Assembly (NCBI RefSeq): GCF_004634385.1
Contig: NZ_CP037895.1
Location: 2,145,245 to 2,209,244, forward strand
Origin: Thermaerobacter sp. FW80
GTDB taxonomy: Bacteria > Bacillota > Sulfobacillia > Thermaerobacterales > Thermaerobacteraceae
DNA length: 64,000 nt
Direction: 5' to 3'
The translations under genes were made by a program, and so were the position numbers. A model generated the notes under the pieces. That model did not search any database and had not been told where the DNA came from. It was given only the letters and a program-made list of their open reading frames with translations. Shown here one piece after another: positions 16,625-25,396 of this stretch (positions are counted from its first letter, which is position 1; every line of letters starts with the position of its first letter).

Positions 16625-18106
16625 ATGGTCAACGCCGAGATCGTCTGCGTCGGTACCGAGCTCCTGCTGGGCGAGACGGTCAACACCCATGCCGCCTTCC
16701 TCTCCCAGCGGCTCGCGGCCTACGGCATCGACGTCTACCACCACGTCACGGTGGGGGACAACCTAGCCCGCCTGGAGGCGGCCCTGCGCCAGGCCGCCCA
16801 GCGGGCGGGCATCGTCATCGTCACCGGGGGCCTGGGTCCGACGGGCGACGACCTGACCCGGGAGGCCATCGCCCGCGTGGCGGGACGGCCCCTGGTGCTG
16901 GATCCCGCGGTCCTGGCCGGCATCGAGCGGTACTTCGCCGCCCGGGGCCGACCGATGGCCCCGGGCAACCGCAAGCAAGCCCTCTTCCCCGCCGGCAGCC
17001 ACGTGCTGCCCAACGCCCACGGCACGGCCCCCGGATTCGTGCTGGAGTGGGCGCCGGGCCGCTGGTTCGTGGCCCTGCCGGGACCGCCGCGGGAGCTGCG
17101 GCCCATGGTGGACGGACCGCTGGTGCCCTTCCTGCAGCGGTGGTCCCGGTCCGCGGGCGGGGTGCGCCTGCTGCGGCGGGTGCTGCGGGTGGCCGGCCTG
17201 GGCGAGAGCGAGGTGGAGCACCGCCTGGCGGATCTCTTCGCCGGCCAGGGACCGGTGACCCTGGCCACCTACGCCAAGGACGGCGAGGTCCACCTGCGCC
17301 TGGCGGTCAAGGTGGCGTCGGCCGAGGGGGCGGCGGCCGCACCCGGAAGGAGCGTCCCCGCCCACCGGCAGGGGCCGGGCGCTGCGTCGGACGGACGGGC
17401 GGATGCCGACCGCGGCGGGGCCGGGGACGGCGCGGGTGCGCCGGGGACGTGGGCCGCGCCGGCGCAGGGCGGCGGGCCGGCGGCGGCTGGGGGCGGCGCC
17501 GGCGGCCGCGAACCCTGGGTGCTGCGGGAACCCGAGGCGCTGCGGCAGCTGGACGCGCTGACCGCCGAGATCCGGCGCCGCCTGGGCGAGCACGTCTACG
17601 GGCAGGACGAGGAGACCCTCGAGCAGGCGGTGGGCCGCCTGCTGCGGGAGCGCGGCGAGACCGTCGCCGTGGCCGAGTCCTGCACCGGTGGACGCGTCGC
17701 CGACCGGCTGACCGACGTACCCGGCAGCTCCGCCTACGTGCTGGCCGGCGTGGTCGCCTACGCCAACCAGGCCAAGGTGCAGGCGCTGGGCGTCAGCCCC
17801 CACGACCTGACGCGGTTCGGTGCGGTCAGCGAGCCGGTGGCCCGCGCCATGGCGACGGGGGTCCGCCGGTTCTTCGGCGCCGACTGGGGCGTGGCCACCA
17901 CGGGCATCGCCGGCCCGGGGGGAGGGACGCCGGAGAAGCCCGTGGGAACGGTCTACGTGGCGGTGGACGGGCCGGGCGGCACCCGGGTCGAGCGCCACCG
18001 CTGGGCCGGGGACCGGCAGGCGGTCAAAACCCGGACGGCGCAAGCGGCGCTGCTCCTGCTCTACCGCGCGTTGGTGCGCGCCGGACCCTCCGCCCGGGGC
18101 CGCTGA
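16625..18106 (+). CDS. cinA: CinA-like NMN amidohydrolase/ADP-ribose pyrophosphatase
   Basis: Two-domain CinA. The N-terminal COG1058 molybdopterin-binding-like domain (GTELLLGETVNTHA, TGGLGPTGDDLTREA, LPGPPRELRPM) acts on ADP-ribose-type nucleotides. The C-terminal NMN deamidase domain has AESCTGGRVAD with Ser352 and TTGIAGPGGGTPEKPVGTVY. A Gly/Ala-rich insertion (about residues 236-298) separates them, longer than usual. The total is 493 aa versus about 415 in B. subtilis. In many Firmicutes cinA lies directly before recA; here a phosphoesterase and thpR intervene. Confidence 0.93.
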   Translation: MVNAEIVCVGTELLLGETVNTHAAFLSQRLAAYGIDVYHHVTVGDNLARLEAALRQAAQRAGIVIVTGGLGPTGDDLTREAIARVAGRPLVLDPAVLAGIERYFAARGRPMAPGNRKQALFPAGSHVLPNAHGTAPGFVLEWAPGRWFVALPGPPRELRPMVDGPLVPFLQRWSRSAGGVRLLRRVLRVAGLGESEVEHRLADLFAGQGPVTLATYAKDGEVHLRLAVKVASAEGAAAAPGRSVPAHRQGPGAASDGRADADRGGAGDGAGAPGTWAAPAQGGGPAAAGGGAGGREPWVLREPEALRQLDALTAEIRRRLGEHVYGQDEETLEQAVGRLLRERGETVAVAESCTGGRVADRLTDVPGSSAYVLAGVVAYANQAKVQALGVSPHDLTRFGAVSEPVARAMATGVRRFFGADWGVATTGIAGPGGGTPEKPVGTVYVAVDGPGGTRVERHRWAGDRQAVKTRTAQAALLLLYRALVRAGPSARGR

Positions 18107-18485
18107 CCGCGCAGCCCAGACCGGCCGAATCCCGGGGCCCCGGGCGGCCGTCCCGGCGCCGAGGCGCGGCCGTCGCCGCCCCGCGCCCTACGCGGCAGGG
18201 CCCGGGATCGGGTCCGGCCGGCGCAGGGGCCCGGGCGCGGGCGCGGCCGGCGCGGTGGGCGGGGTCCGGTACGGCCGGCGCGGTGGCCAGGGTCCGTGGT
18301 GGCAAGCCCCGGCGGCCGTGGGCGCCGAGGCTTGCCGCCATGTGCCAGGGGCCCTGCCGCGGGGCGTCGCCCCGTCAAGGGCAACGGTAAGGTGGGGATC
18401 GCGAGACGGGACGGCGGCATCAGGGTGGCCCCACCCCCCGCCGCCCCGGCGCGGACGAACCGGCCCTTGCGGGAGGGAGACGGGG
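18107..18485. other. 379-bp gap without a recognisable gene
   Basis: GC-rich sequence with runs of GGCCGG/GGCGCGG imperfect repeats between cinA and the metallophosphoesterase gene. No A/T-rich promoter, T-tracted hairpin or conserved coding frame is evident. The Shine-Dalgarno site of the next gene (GGGAGGGAGA, 18471-18480) is at its right end. Confidence 0.5.
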
Positions 18486-19967
18486 ATGGCGACGTCCGGC
18501 GGCCGGCCGTGGCCCCGGCGCGCGGCGCTGGGGGTGGCGGCCGTCCTCGCCGCGTACCTGGCCATGGTGGCGGGATCGGGCGCCCGGGTGGGCCTGGGGC
18601 CCTTCGAGGTGACCCTCGCCGTGCGGCCGTCCTGGCGCGGGCTCACCGAGGTGGCCGTGCCGCCGCTGGGCCGGGTGCGCGCCGTCACCCACCGCGCGCC
18701 CCTCGCCCTGGCGGTGCGGCTGGATACCGTCGACGTCGAGGCGCTCTCACGGGTGCTGGACCGCCGGGGTGCCCACGGGCTGGTGGCCGGCCTGCGCCGC
18801 CAGGTGCAGGGCGTGGCGCGGCGGTATGCCCTGCGGCTGGTGCTGCTGGCGGTGGCGGGGGGTGCCGCCGCCGGCGCGCTCCTCGGTCGGCGGTGGCGGC
18901 GGGCGATGGCCGCGGCGGCCCTGGGCTTGGTCACCGGCGGCGGCCTGGTGACCGCGACCCACGCGACCTACGACCCCGGTGCCTTCCGCCACGCCGAGTA
19001 CAGCGGCGCCATCAGCGCCGCGCCGTGGCTCCTGGACGTCTTCACCCGCACGCCGGCCACCGTGGCGGCCTTCAGCGAGCAGATGGAGGTGCTGGTGGGC
19101 CGGCTCCACGACCTGTATCGCGGCATCGGCACCCAGGGCGCGGCGGTTCCCCGGGACGAGGGCCTGCGCGTGCTGATCGTCGCCGACCTGCACAACAACC
19201 CGGCCGGCGTGCGCCTGATCCGGGAGATGGCCGCCGCCTTCCGGCCCGACCTGGTGCTGGACGCCGGCGACGTGGCCGACTGGGGCACGGCGCCGGAGGC
19301 CCGGCTGGTGGCGGAGCTGGCCGAGCTGGACGTGCCCTACTACGTGGTCCCCGGCAACCACGACTCGCCCGCCTCCCTGGCCGCGCTGCAGGCCGCGACG
19401 GGGGTACAGGTGCTGGGGGACGGCCTCGTCACCCTGCCCGGCGGGCTGCTGGTGGCCACGAGCCGCGATCCGGCCAGCTGGCGCGCCTCGCCCGCCATGG
19501 GGAGTCCCGAGGAGATCGCGGCCCAGCGCCAGGCCCTGGCCTCCCTGCTCGAGGGCGCCCCGCGCCGGCCCGACCTGGTGGTGGTCCACAACCCCGCCGT
19601 GGCCCGCCGCTTTCTGGGCCGCGCCCCCGTGGTGGTGAGCGGCCACACCCACGTCCAGCGCGTCGAGGAGACGCCGCAGGGCCTGTTCCTCAACCCCGGT
19701 TCGACGGGCGCCGCCGGGTTGCGCGGCCTCATGGCGCCCCAGGAGATCCCGTACGGCCTCCTGCTCCTGACGTTGCTGCCCGCGCCCGACGGGGCGGGCT
19801 GGCGACCGGTCACGGTGGACGCGGTGGAGGTCTTCCGCCTCACCTCCACGGGGCTCACCCTGCAGCGCCACGTGGTGGACGGGAAGCCCGACGCGGCGGT
19901 GTCCGAGCGGGAGCGCCCGCCCTTCCCCCTGGAGGAGATCCCCGCCAGCGGATCCGAGGGGCGATGA
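18486..19967 (+). CDS. membrane-anchored calcineurin-like metallophosphoesterase
   Basis: 493 aa. N-terminal transmembrane helix (about residues 12-30), an extracytoplasmic-type stretch, then further hydrophobic segments (about 112-152), followed by a calcineurin-type domain: DLHNN with Asp234 and His236, LDAGDVADWG, PGNHDS and SGHTHVQR. These are the dimetal ligands of the family. The substrate is unknown; membrane phosphoesterases of this type include YkuE-like lipid-related enzymes. The ATG start has an excellent GGGAGGGAGA at 18471-18480. Confidence 0.85.
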   Translation: MATSGGRPWPRRAALGVAAVLAAYLAMVAGSGARVGLGPFEVTLAVRPSWRGLTEVAVPPLGRVRAVTHRAPLALAVRLDTVDVEALSRVLDRRGAHGLVAGLRRQVQGVARRYALRLVLLAVAGGAAAGALLGRRWRRAMAAAALGLVTGGGLVTATHATYDPGAFRHAEYSGAISAAPWLLDVFTRTPATVAAFSEQMEVLVGRLHDLYRGIGTQGAAVPRDEGLRVLIVADLHNNPAGVRLIREMAAAFRPDLVLDAGDVADWGTAPEARLVAELAELDVPYYVVPGNHDSPASLAALQAATGVQVLGDGLVTLPGGLLVATSRDPASWRASPAMGSPEEIAAQRQALASLLEGAPRRPDLVVVHNPAVARRFLGRAPVVVSGHTHVQRVEETPQGLFLNPGSTGAAGLRGLMAPQEIPYGLLLLTLLPAPDGAGWRPVTVDAVEVFRLTSTGLTLQRHVVDGKPDAAVSERERPPFPLEEIPASGSEGR

Positions 19968-20030
19968 GGCGCCTCGACGGGGACGAACCGGCCGGAGCGG
20001 AGTCGTCGCAGGATTCCCCGCGGTCATGTC

Positions 20031-20042
20031 AAACTATTGTTC
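20031..20042. promoter_or_regulatory. LexA/DinR-like box before thpR-recA
   Basis: AAAC-TATT-GTTC matches the Firmicute SOS consensus GAAC-N4-GTTC at all but the first base. It sits only three bases before the thpR ATG in a local A/T-rich island, where a bound repressor would block the start region. TATTGT within it could also serve as a -10 for a near-leaderless message. Confidence 0.5.
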
Positions 20043-20045
20043 GGT

Positions 20046-20663
20046 ATGACGGGAGACCGACGCGAGGGAAGGACCGGCGCCGCGTCCGACGAGCGCTGGC
20101 GGCTCTTCATCGCCGTGCCGGTGACGGGTACGGCGGCCGGTGCGCTGCGGGCGTGGATGGCGGTCGGACGTCGCGAGCGACCGGGGCTGAAGTGGGTGGA
20201 GCCCGACCACCTGCACATCACCCTGCGCTTCCTCGGCGAACGTCCGGCGGCGGAGATGCCCGCCCTGGTGGCGGCAGGGGCGCGGGTGGCGGGGGCCGCG
20301 GCGCCGGTGGAGGTGGAGGTCCGCGGCGTCGGCGGATTCCCCAGCGCCGAACGGACCCGCACGCTCTGGGCGGGGGTGGCGACCGGGGCCACGGAGCTGG
20401 CGGGGATGGCGGCGGGTCTGGAGCACGAGCTCCTGGCGGTGGCGCCGGACCTCGACCCGTTGAGCCACCCCTTCACCGCCCATGTCACCCTGGCGCGGGT
20501 GCGGGCGAGCTGGATCGACCTGACGCGATGGCCCCACGCGGTCGCCGCGCGGGAACGGCTCTGGGGTCGGCTGCCGGTGCGGGAGCTGGTGCTCTTCCGC
20601 AGCCGGCTGCGACCGGGCGGTCCCGTCTACACGCCCCTGCACCGCTGGCGCCTGGGACGCTGA
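20046..20663 (+). CDS. thpR: RNA 2',3'-cyclic phosphodiesterase (LigT/ThpR)
   Basis: 2H phosphoesterase, 205 aa. It opens 2',3'-cyclic phosphate ends of RNA in vitro; the in vivo role is uncertain. Both catalytic HxTx motifs are present, HIT at 57-59 in HITLRFLGE and HVT at 146-148 in HVTLARVR, with the usual spacing. ATG 20046 was chosen over TTG 20037. Neither has a Shine-Dalgarno site, so translation may be leaderless. It is immediately upstream of recA and downstream of the LexA-like box, so it may be damage-inducible. Confidence 0.9.
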   Translation: MTGDRREGRTGAASDERWRLFIAVPVTGTAAGALRAWMAVGRRERPGLKWVEPDHLHITLRFLGERPAAEMPALVAAGARVAGAAAPVEVEVRGVGGFPSAERTRTLWAGVATGATELAGMAAGLEHELLAVAPDLDPLSHPFTAHVTLARVRASWIDLTRWPHAVAARERLWGRLPVRELVLFRSRLRPGGPVYTPLHRWRLGR

Positions 20664-20697
20664 GGGGCGCTCGCCCGCGACCGCCGGCGTCGCGGGA

Positions 20698-20745
20698 TTG
20701 ACGTCCGCACGGTTCCGCGGTAAGGTGACCGTTGGAATTTTCAAC
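20698..20745 (+). promoter_or_regulatory. recA promoter and adjacent palindrome
   Basis: TTGACG (20698-20703), a 17-bp spacer and TAAGGT (20721-20726) form a sigma-A-type promoter ahead of recA. At the expected start of transcription lies an imperfect palindrome, GTTGGAATTTTCAAC (20731-20745). It does not match the GAAC-N4-GTTC box, so the binding factor, if any, is unknown. Confidence 0.6.
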
Positions 20746-20841
20746 CAGACCGTCAAGGCACGGGAGACCAGCCCCGGGAGCGGGGGCGAAGTCGCGGTCG
20801 GGGCCGGGAGAGCGGCGCGGCCGGGCATGGAGGCGAGGTCC

Positions 20842-21864
20842 ATGATCGAGCGGGAACGGGCCCTGGAGATGGCCCTCAGCCAGATCGAGAAGCAGTTCGG
20901 CAAGGGCTCCATCATGCGGATGGGGGAGGCGTCGTCGCGCCTCAACGTCGAGGTCATCCCCACGGGGTCGCTGGCCCTGGACATCGCGCTGGGCGTGGGC
21001 GGCATGCCCCGGGGCCGCATCGTCGAGATCTTCGGTCCCGAGGCGTCGGGCAAGACCACCGTCGCCCTCCACGTCGTGGCCTCGGCGCAACGGGCGGGGG
21101 GCGTGGCGGCCTTCATCGACGCGGAGCACGCCCTCGACCCCGTCTATGCCGAGAACCTGGGTGTGGACGTGGACAACCTGCTGATCTCGCAGCCCGACAC
21201 CGGCGAGCAGGCCCTGGAGATCGCGGAGGCCCTGGTGCGGAGCGGTGCCGTGGACGTCATCGTCATCGACTCCGTCGCCGCGCTGGTGCCGAGGGCGGAG
21301 ATCGAGGGGGAGATGGGCGACGCCCACGTGGGCCTGCAGGCACGGCTGATGTCCCAGGCGCTGCGGAAGCTGACCGGGGCCATCGCCAAGTCGCGCACCT
21401 GCCTGATCTTCATCAACCAGATCCGGGAGAAGGTCGGCGTGATGTTCGGCAACCCGGAGGTGACCCCCGGGGGCCGGGCGTTGAAGTTCTATGCCTCCGT
21501 GCGGCTGGACGTGCGGCGGGTGGAGACGTTGAAGCAGGGCGGCGAGATGATCGGCATTCGCGCGCGGGCCAAGGTGGTGAAGAACAAGGTGGCGCCGCCC
21601 TTCCGGCAGGCGGAGTTCGACCTCATCTACGGCAAGGGGATCTCCCGCGAGGGCGACCTGCTGGACATCGCCACCCAGCACGGGATCATCGAGAAGTCCG
21701 GCGCCTGGTACTCCTACGGCGACACCCGGATCGGCCAGGGTCGAGAGAACGCCCGCGAGTACCTGGTCCAGCACCCGGAGGTGGCCGACGCCATCGAGCA
21801 GCGGGTGCGCGAGCTCCTGAGCCTGGGCGGCATCCGGGCGGCCACCGCCAGCGAAGAGGAGTAG
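20842..21864 (+). CDS. recA: recombinase RecA
   Basis: Forms the strand-exchange filament on ssDNA and stimulates LexA self-cleavage. Walker A GPEASGKT at 65-72, the MAW-type opening [15 protein letters not shown], loop L1/L2 regions ([44 protein letters not shown]), and an acidic SEEE tail. ATG 20842 has GGAGGCGAGG just upstream and gives the canonical 340 aa; ATG 20827 in frame is less likely. It is followed 13 bp later by recX, a common pairing. Confidence 0.98.
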   Translation: MIERERALEMALSQIEKQFGKGSIMRMGEASSRLNVEVIPTGSLALDIALGVGGMPRGRIVEIFGPEASGKTTVALHVVASAQRAGGVAAFIDAEHALDPVYAENLGVDVDNLLISQPDTGEQALEIAEALVRSGAVDVIVIDSVAALVPRAEIEGEMGDAHVGLQARLMSQALRKLTGAIAKSRTCLIFINQIREKVGVMFGNPEVTPGGRALKFYASVRLDVRRVETLKQGGEMIGIRARAKVVKNKVAPPFRQAEFDLIYGKGISREGDLLDIATQHGIIEKSGAWYSYGDTRIGQGRENAREYLVQHPEVADAIEQRVRELLSLGGIRAATASEEE

Positions 21865-21877
21865 CCGGGACCCGGCC

Positions 21878-22618
21878 ATGGTCGAGGGCCGCGGGGGCGG
21901 ACCCACCGGGCGCGACGCCGCCCCGGGGGACGCCGGGGCGGGGACCGACGAAGCCGTCCGACGGGCTGTGGCGACGGCGCTCCGCTGGCTCGCGGTGCGG
22001 GCCCGCAGCGAGTGGGAGGTGCGCCAGCACCTGCGGCGCCACGGGGTGACGGAGGCGATGGTAGACCAGGTCCTGGCCCAGCTGCGGGCCTGGGGCTACG
22101 TGGACGACCGTCGCCTCGCGCTGGAGGCCGCGGAAGCGGCCCGGGTTCGCCATGTCGGACCCCGGCGGCTGCGTGACGAGCTGCTGCGGCGCGGGGTCCC
22201 CGAGGCGGTGGTGCGCGACGCCCTGGAGGCCACGTGGCCGGCCGAGGTCGAGCGGGAGGTGGCGTGGGAGCTGGCGCGGCGGCGCTGGGCCCGGTTCGTC
22301 GCGCCATCCCCTGGGGGTGACGGCCGGGAGCGGAGGGGGGTCGTCGACGCCGCCGGCTGCGCCGACGGCGAGGAGGGGGCCGGCGAGGGGCCTGACGGCC
22401 CGGTCGGCGATCGGCCTGCATCCGCCGGTCCCGCGGGCCGTCCCGAGGGGCGCGGGGGCGCGCGGCAGCGGGCCGCCGCCCGGCTCTACCGATTCCTGGT
22501 GGGGCGGGGCTTCGGGGCGGAGGTGGCCGAGGCGATCGTCCGACGGCTGGCCGAGGAGGACGGCGAGCCCGGCCGCCCCGCGTCGGCGGGGGACGGGCCG
22601 CGGCGGCCGTTCCCTTGA
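21878..22618 (+). CDS. recX: RecX regulator of RecA
   Basis: Helical protein that binds the RecA filament and limits its activity. Three-helix repeat motifs are visible: ALRWLAVRARSEWEVRQHLRRHGV, VLAQLRAWGYVDDRRLALEAAEA, and RRLRDELLRRGVPEAVV. A Gly/Asp-rich insertion of about 55 residues (roughly 140-195) interrupts the third repeat before YRFLVGRGFGAEV. 246 aa with a low-complexity N-terminus; the true start could be slightly downstream. The last codons overlap the -35 box of the next promoter. Confidence 0.9.
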   Translation: MVEGRGGGPTGRDAAPGDAGAGTDEAVRRAVATALRWLAVRARSEWEVRQHLRRHGVTEAMVDQVLAQLRAWGYVDDRRLALEAAEAARVRHVGPRRLRDELLRRGVPEAVVRDALEATWPAEVEREVAWELARRRWARFVAPSPGGDGRERRGVVDAAGCADGEEGAGEGPDGPVGDRPASAGPAGRPEGRGGARQRAAARLYRFLVGRGFGAEVAEAIVRRLAEEDGEPGRPASAGDGPRRPFP

Positions 22619-22644
22619 CAGGGGTTTCTTGCAACCCCTAGAAT
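22615..22644 (+). promoter_or_regulatory. strong sigma-A promoter upstream of rny
   Basis: TTGACA (22615-22620) and TAGAAT (22639-22644) are separated by 18 bp. The spacer is itself an inverted repeat, GGGGTT (22621-22626) with AACCCC (22633-22638), which could be an operator. The -35 overlaps the recX stop codon. The first transcribed base should be near 22651. Confidence 0.8.
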
Positions 22645-22650
22645 GAATTA

Positions 22651-22839
22651 TCGGGATCTCTCGAAAACGCGGCCACAATTGCGTAATCCGATGATATCCG
22701 GCGCAAAATCATGAAAACGCGGCGAAATCTGGGTGTCATGACAATCCGGTCGCCGGTCCCCGTCCCGACGCCCGAGGGGCGTGGGGCGCGGGTCACAGTG
22801 GTCAGCGCGCCGAGCCGGGTCCCTGCACTCGGCTTTTTT
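22651..22839 (+). promoter_or_regulatory. structured leader ending in a terminator: attenuator or small RNA
   Basis: About 190 nt between the strong promoter and a T-tracted hairpin lying 50 bp before rny. The first half is A-rich for this genome and contains GAAAACGCGGC twice (about 50 bp apart). A hairpin CGCCC-GAG-GGGCG is at 22769-22781. The layout suits a riboswitch-like attenuator of rny or a free small RNA. I could not match it to T-box, cyclic-di-GMP, fluoride or other leaders from memory. Confidence 0.55.
22809..22839 (+). terminator. rho-independent terminator before rny
   Basis: GCCGAG (22809-22814) pairs with CTCGGC (22828-22833) across a 13-nt loop and is followed directly by six T residues. 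It would end most transcripts from 22651 before rny unless an alternative fold forms. Confidence 0.75.
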
Positions 22840-22888
22840 GTTAGGGGGCCGGCGGGGGCGTCGACCGCGGGCCGAGGGAGTGAAGGAG

Positions 22889-24436
22889 ATGGTCGTTCCG
22901 ACAGGCGTCTTCGTCCTCATCCTCCTCGCGACCCTCGTGATCGCCGGGCTGGCCGGCTACCTGGTCCGCAAGGTGGTGGCGGAGAGCCGCATCGGCTCCG
23001 CCGAGGCCCTGGCCCGACAGCTGATCGAAGAGGGCCGGAAGGAGGGCGAGGCGCGCAAGCGCGAGGCCCTGCTGGAGGCGAAGGAAGAGGTCCACAGGCT
23101 GCGCACGGACTTCGAACGGGAGAGCCGGGAGCGGCGGCAAGAGCTGCAGCAACTGGAGCGGCGCCTGCTGCAACGGGAGGAGGCGCTGGAACGACGGGCG
23201 CGCCAGCTGGACGAGCGGGAGGAGCTGATGCGGGCCCGTGAGCGCGACCTGGACCGGGCCGAAGAGCTGGTGGAGGAGCTGCGCCTGCGGCAGATGACGG
23301 AGCTGGAGCGCATCGCCGGCATGAGCCGCGACGAGGCGCGGGAGCTGCTCATGAGCCAGGTCCGGGAGGAGATGCGCCACGACCTGGCGGTGATGATCCG
23401 GCAGATGGAGGAGGAGGCCCGCGCCGAGGCGGACCGCCGGGCGCGGGAGATCATCGCCAACGCGGTCCAGCGCCTGGCGGCGGAGTACGTCCCCGAGCTC
23501 ACCGTGTCGGTGGTCGAGCTGCCCGGGGACGAGATGAAGGGCCGCATCATCGGCCGCGAGGGGCGCAACATCCGGCACTTCGAGGCCCTGACGGGGGTCG
23601 ACCTGATCATCGACGACACGCCGGAGGCGGTGGTGATCTCCTGCTTCGACCCGATCCGCCGGGAGATCGCCCGCATGACGCTGGAGAAGCTGATCGCCGA
23701 CGGGCGCATCCACCCGGCGAAGATCGAGGAGATGTACGCCAAGGCCGTGGAGGAGATGGAGGAGCGCATCCGCCAGGAGGGCGAGCGCGCCTGCTACGAG
23801 GTGGGCGTGCACAACCTGCACCCGGAGCTGGTCAAGCTGCTGGGCCGGTTGGCCTTCCGGACCAGCTACGGCCAGAACATCCTCCAGCACTCCATCGAGG
23901 TGGCCCACCTCTGCGCCCTGATGGCGTACGAGCTAGGCGCCGACGTCAACGTGGCGCGGCGCGCCGGGCTCCTGCACGACATCGGCAAGGCGCTGGACCA
24001 CGAGATGGAGGGCACCCACCTCACCATTGGCATGGAGATCCTGCAGAAGTATCATGAGTCGGAAGAGGTCATCCATGCCATGTCCTGCCACCACGGGGAC
24101 TTCGAGGCGAAGACCATCGAGGCGGTCATCGTCACCGCCGCCGACGCGCTGTCGGCGGCGCGACCCGGGGCGCGGCGCGAGACCCTGGAGGCGTACATCC
24201 GCCGGCTGCGCCAGCTGGAGGAGATCGCCTCCAGCTTCCCCGGGGTGGCGAAGGCCTACGCCATCCAGGCGGGGCGCGAGGTGCGCATCATGGTCCACCC
24301 CGACCAGGTGGACGACGCCGAGGCGTACCTCCTGGCGCGGCAGATCGCCAAGCGCATCGAGCGGGAGCTCCAGTACCCGGGCCAGATCAAGGTGACGCTG
24401 ATCCGGGAGACGAGGGTGACCGAGTACGCGCGGTAG
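22889..24436 (+). CDS. rny: ribonuclease Y
   Basis: Membrane-anchored endoribonuclease that starts mRNA decay in Firmicutes. An N-terminal transmembrane helix (about residues 5-25) leads to a long coiled coil (about 30-200, rich in Glu/Arg). The KH domain has [11 protein letters not shown] at 218-228. The HD domain has [17 protein letters not shown] and LLHDIGKA with His363-Asp364. 515 aa is normal. ATG 22889 is chosen with GAGGGAG at 22874-22880 as Shine-Dalgarno; a GTG at 22880 is in frame but badly spaced. It is expressed through the leader and terminator described above. ymdB follows, as in B. subtilis. Confidence 0.97.
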   Translation: MVVPTGVFVLILLATLVIAGLAGYLVRKVVAESRIGSAEALARQLIEEGRKEGEARKREALLEAKEEVHRLRTDFERESRERRQELQQLERRLLQREEALERRARQLDEREELMRARERDLDRAEELVEELRLRQMTELERIAGMSRDEARELLMSQVREEMRHDLAVMIRQMEEEARAEADRRAREIIANAVQRLAAEYVPELTVSVVELPGDEMKGRIIGREGRNIRHFEALTGVDLIIDDTPEAVVISCFDPIRREIARMTLEKLIADGRIHPAKIEEMYAKAVEEMEERIRQEGERACYEVGVHNLHPELVKLLGRLAFRTSYGQNILQHSIEVAHLCALMAYELGADVNVARRAGLLHDIGKALDHEMEGTHLTIGMEILQKYHESEEVIHAMSCHHGDFEAKTIEAVIVTAADALSAARPGARRETLEAYIRRLRQLEEIASSFPGVAKAYAIQAGREVRIMVHPDQVDDAEAYLLARQIAKRIERELQYPGQIKVTLIRETRVTEYAR

Positions 24437-24442
24437 CCACGG

Positions 24443-24479
24443 GCGGGGGTGCCGCGGCCGGCGGCCGCGGCACCCCCGC
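24443..24479. repeat. 17-bp perfect hairpin downstream of rny
   Basis: Arms 24443-24459 and 24463-24479 are fully complementary around the loop GGC. There is no T-run. The high stability suggests an mRNA 3'-end block to exonucleases or a GC-only terminator. Confidence 0.7.
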
Positions 24480-24499
24480 GGGCCGGCATGGGGTGCGCA

Positions 24500-24543
24500 G
24501 GCGCGCCGGGACGGCGGGCCCCCGCCCGCCGTCCCGGCGCGCC
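24500..24543. repeat. 19-bp perfect hairpin upstream of ymdB
   Basis: Arms 24500-24518 and 24525-24543 are fully complementary around the loop CCCCCG. It follows the previous hairpin by only 20 bp and ends 14 bp before the ymdB Shine-Dalgarno GAGGGGG (24558-24564), so it could affect termination or ribosome loading. Confidence 0.7.
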
Positions 24544-24571
24544 GTGGCATTCCCCCCGAGGGGGCTGGGGC

Positions 24572-25360
24572 GTGCGGCTGCTGTTCATCGGCGACGTGGT
24601 GGGCCGGGCGGGGCGCCGGATGCTGCGGGACCACCTGGAGAGCCTCATCGAGCAACACGGCATCGAGCTGACGGTGGTCAACGGCGAGAACGCCGCCGGC
24701 GGGTGGGGTCTCACCCCCGAGACCGCCGACGAGCTCTTCGCCGCGGGCGCGGACGTCATCACCCTGGGCAACCACTGGGCCGACCGCAAGGAGATCCTGC
24801 CCTACCTGGAGCGCAATCCGCGGGTCCTGCGCCCGCTGAACTGGCCGGGTGAGCCGCCGGGGCAGGGGGCGGTGGTGGCCGAGGGCCGCAGCGGGTGTCG
24901 GGTGGCCGTCCTCTGCCTGATGGGACGGGTCTTCGCCGACAGCCTGCTGGACGACCCCTTCGTGGCCGCCGACCGTGCCCTGACCGGCCTGGCGGGCCAG
25001 GCCGCGGCGATCCTGGTGGACGTGCACGGCGACGCCACCTCGGAGAAGCAGGCCCTGGCCTGGTACCTGGACGGCCGGGTGTCCGCGGTGGTCGGGACCC
25101 ACACCCACACCCCCACGGCGGACGAGCGGGTCCTGCCGGGCGGGACGGCCGCCATCACCGACGTGGGCATGACGGGTCCGCGGGACTCGATCATCGGCTT
25201 CGAGCCCGACGGGGTCATCCGGCGGCTGCGCACCCAGCTCCAGGTGCGCCTCGAGGTGGCCCGCGGCCCCCGGGTGCTCTGCGGCGTCATCGTCGACGTC
25301 GACCGGGACACCGGCAAGGCCACGGCCATCGAGCGCATCCGCGTCGAAGACCCCGGCTAG
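24572..25360 (+). CDS. ymdB: YmdB-type metallophosphoesterase (2',3'-cyclic-nucleotide phosphodiesterase family)
   Basis: 262 aa. In B. subtilis YmdB hydrolyses 2',3'-cAMP and controls biofilm/motility switching. Metal-ligand motifs: FIGDVVGRAGRR at the N-terminus, VVNGENAAGGWGLT, LGNHWADR, DVHGDATSEKQALAWYLDGR and VGTHTHTPTADERVLPGGTAAITDVGMTGP. Start GTG 24572 with GAGGGGG eight bases upstream. Directly after rny, matching the conserved pair. Confidence 0.95.
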   Translation: MRLLFIGDVVGRAGRRMLRDHLESLIEQHGIELTVVNGENAAGGWGLTPETADELFAAGADVITLGNHWADRKEILPYLERNPRVLRPLNWPGEPPGQGAVVAEGRSGCRVAVLCLMGRVFADSLLDDPFVAADRALTGLAGQAAAILVDVHGDATSEKQALAWYLDGRVSAVVGTHTHTPTADERVLPGGTAAITDVGMTGPRDSIIGFEPDGVIRRLRTQLQVRLEVARGPRVLCGVIVDVDRDTGKATAIERIRVEDPG

Positions 25361-25396
25361 GGGCGGCACGGGTGGGATGGGAGGCGAGGGAACGGG

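Noticed and set aside
20731-20745. LexA box at recA
   Set aside because: The palindrome GTTGGAATTTTCAAC lacks the GAAC/GTTC halves, so it is reported only as an unassigned palindrome.
22651-22839. Known riboswitch class or T-box for the rny leader
   Set aside because: No TGG-N antiterminator bulge, T-box core or other class-specific conserved core could be recognised by eye; left unnamed.
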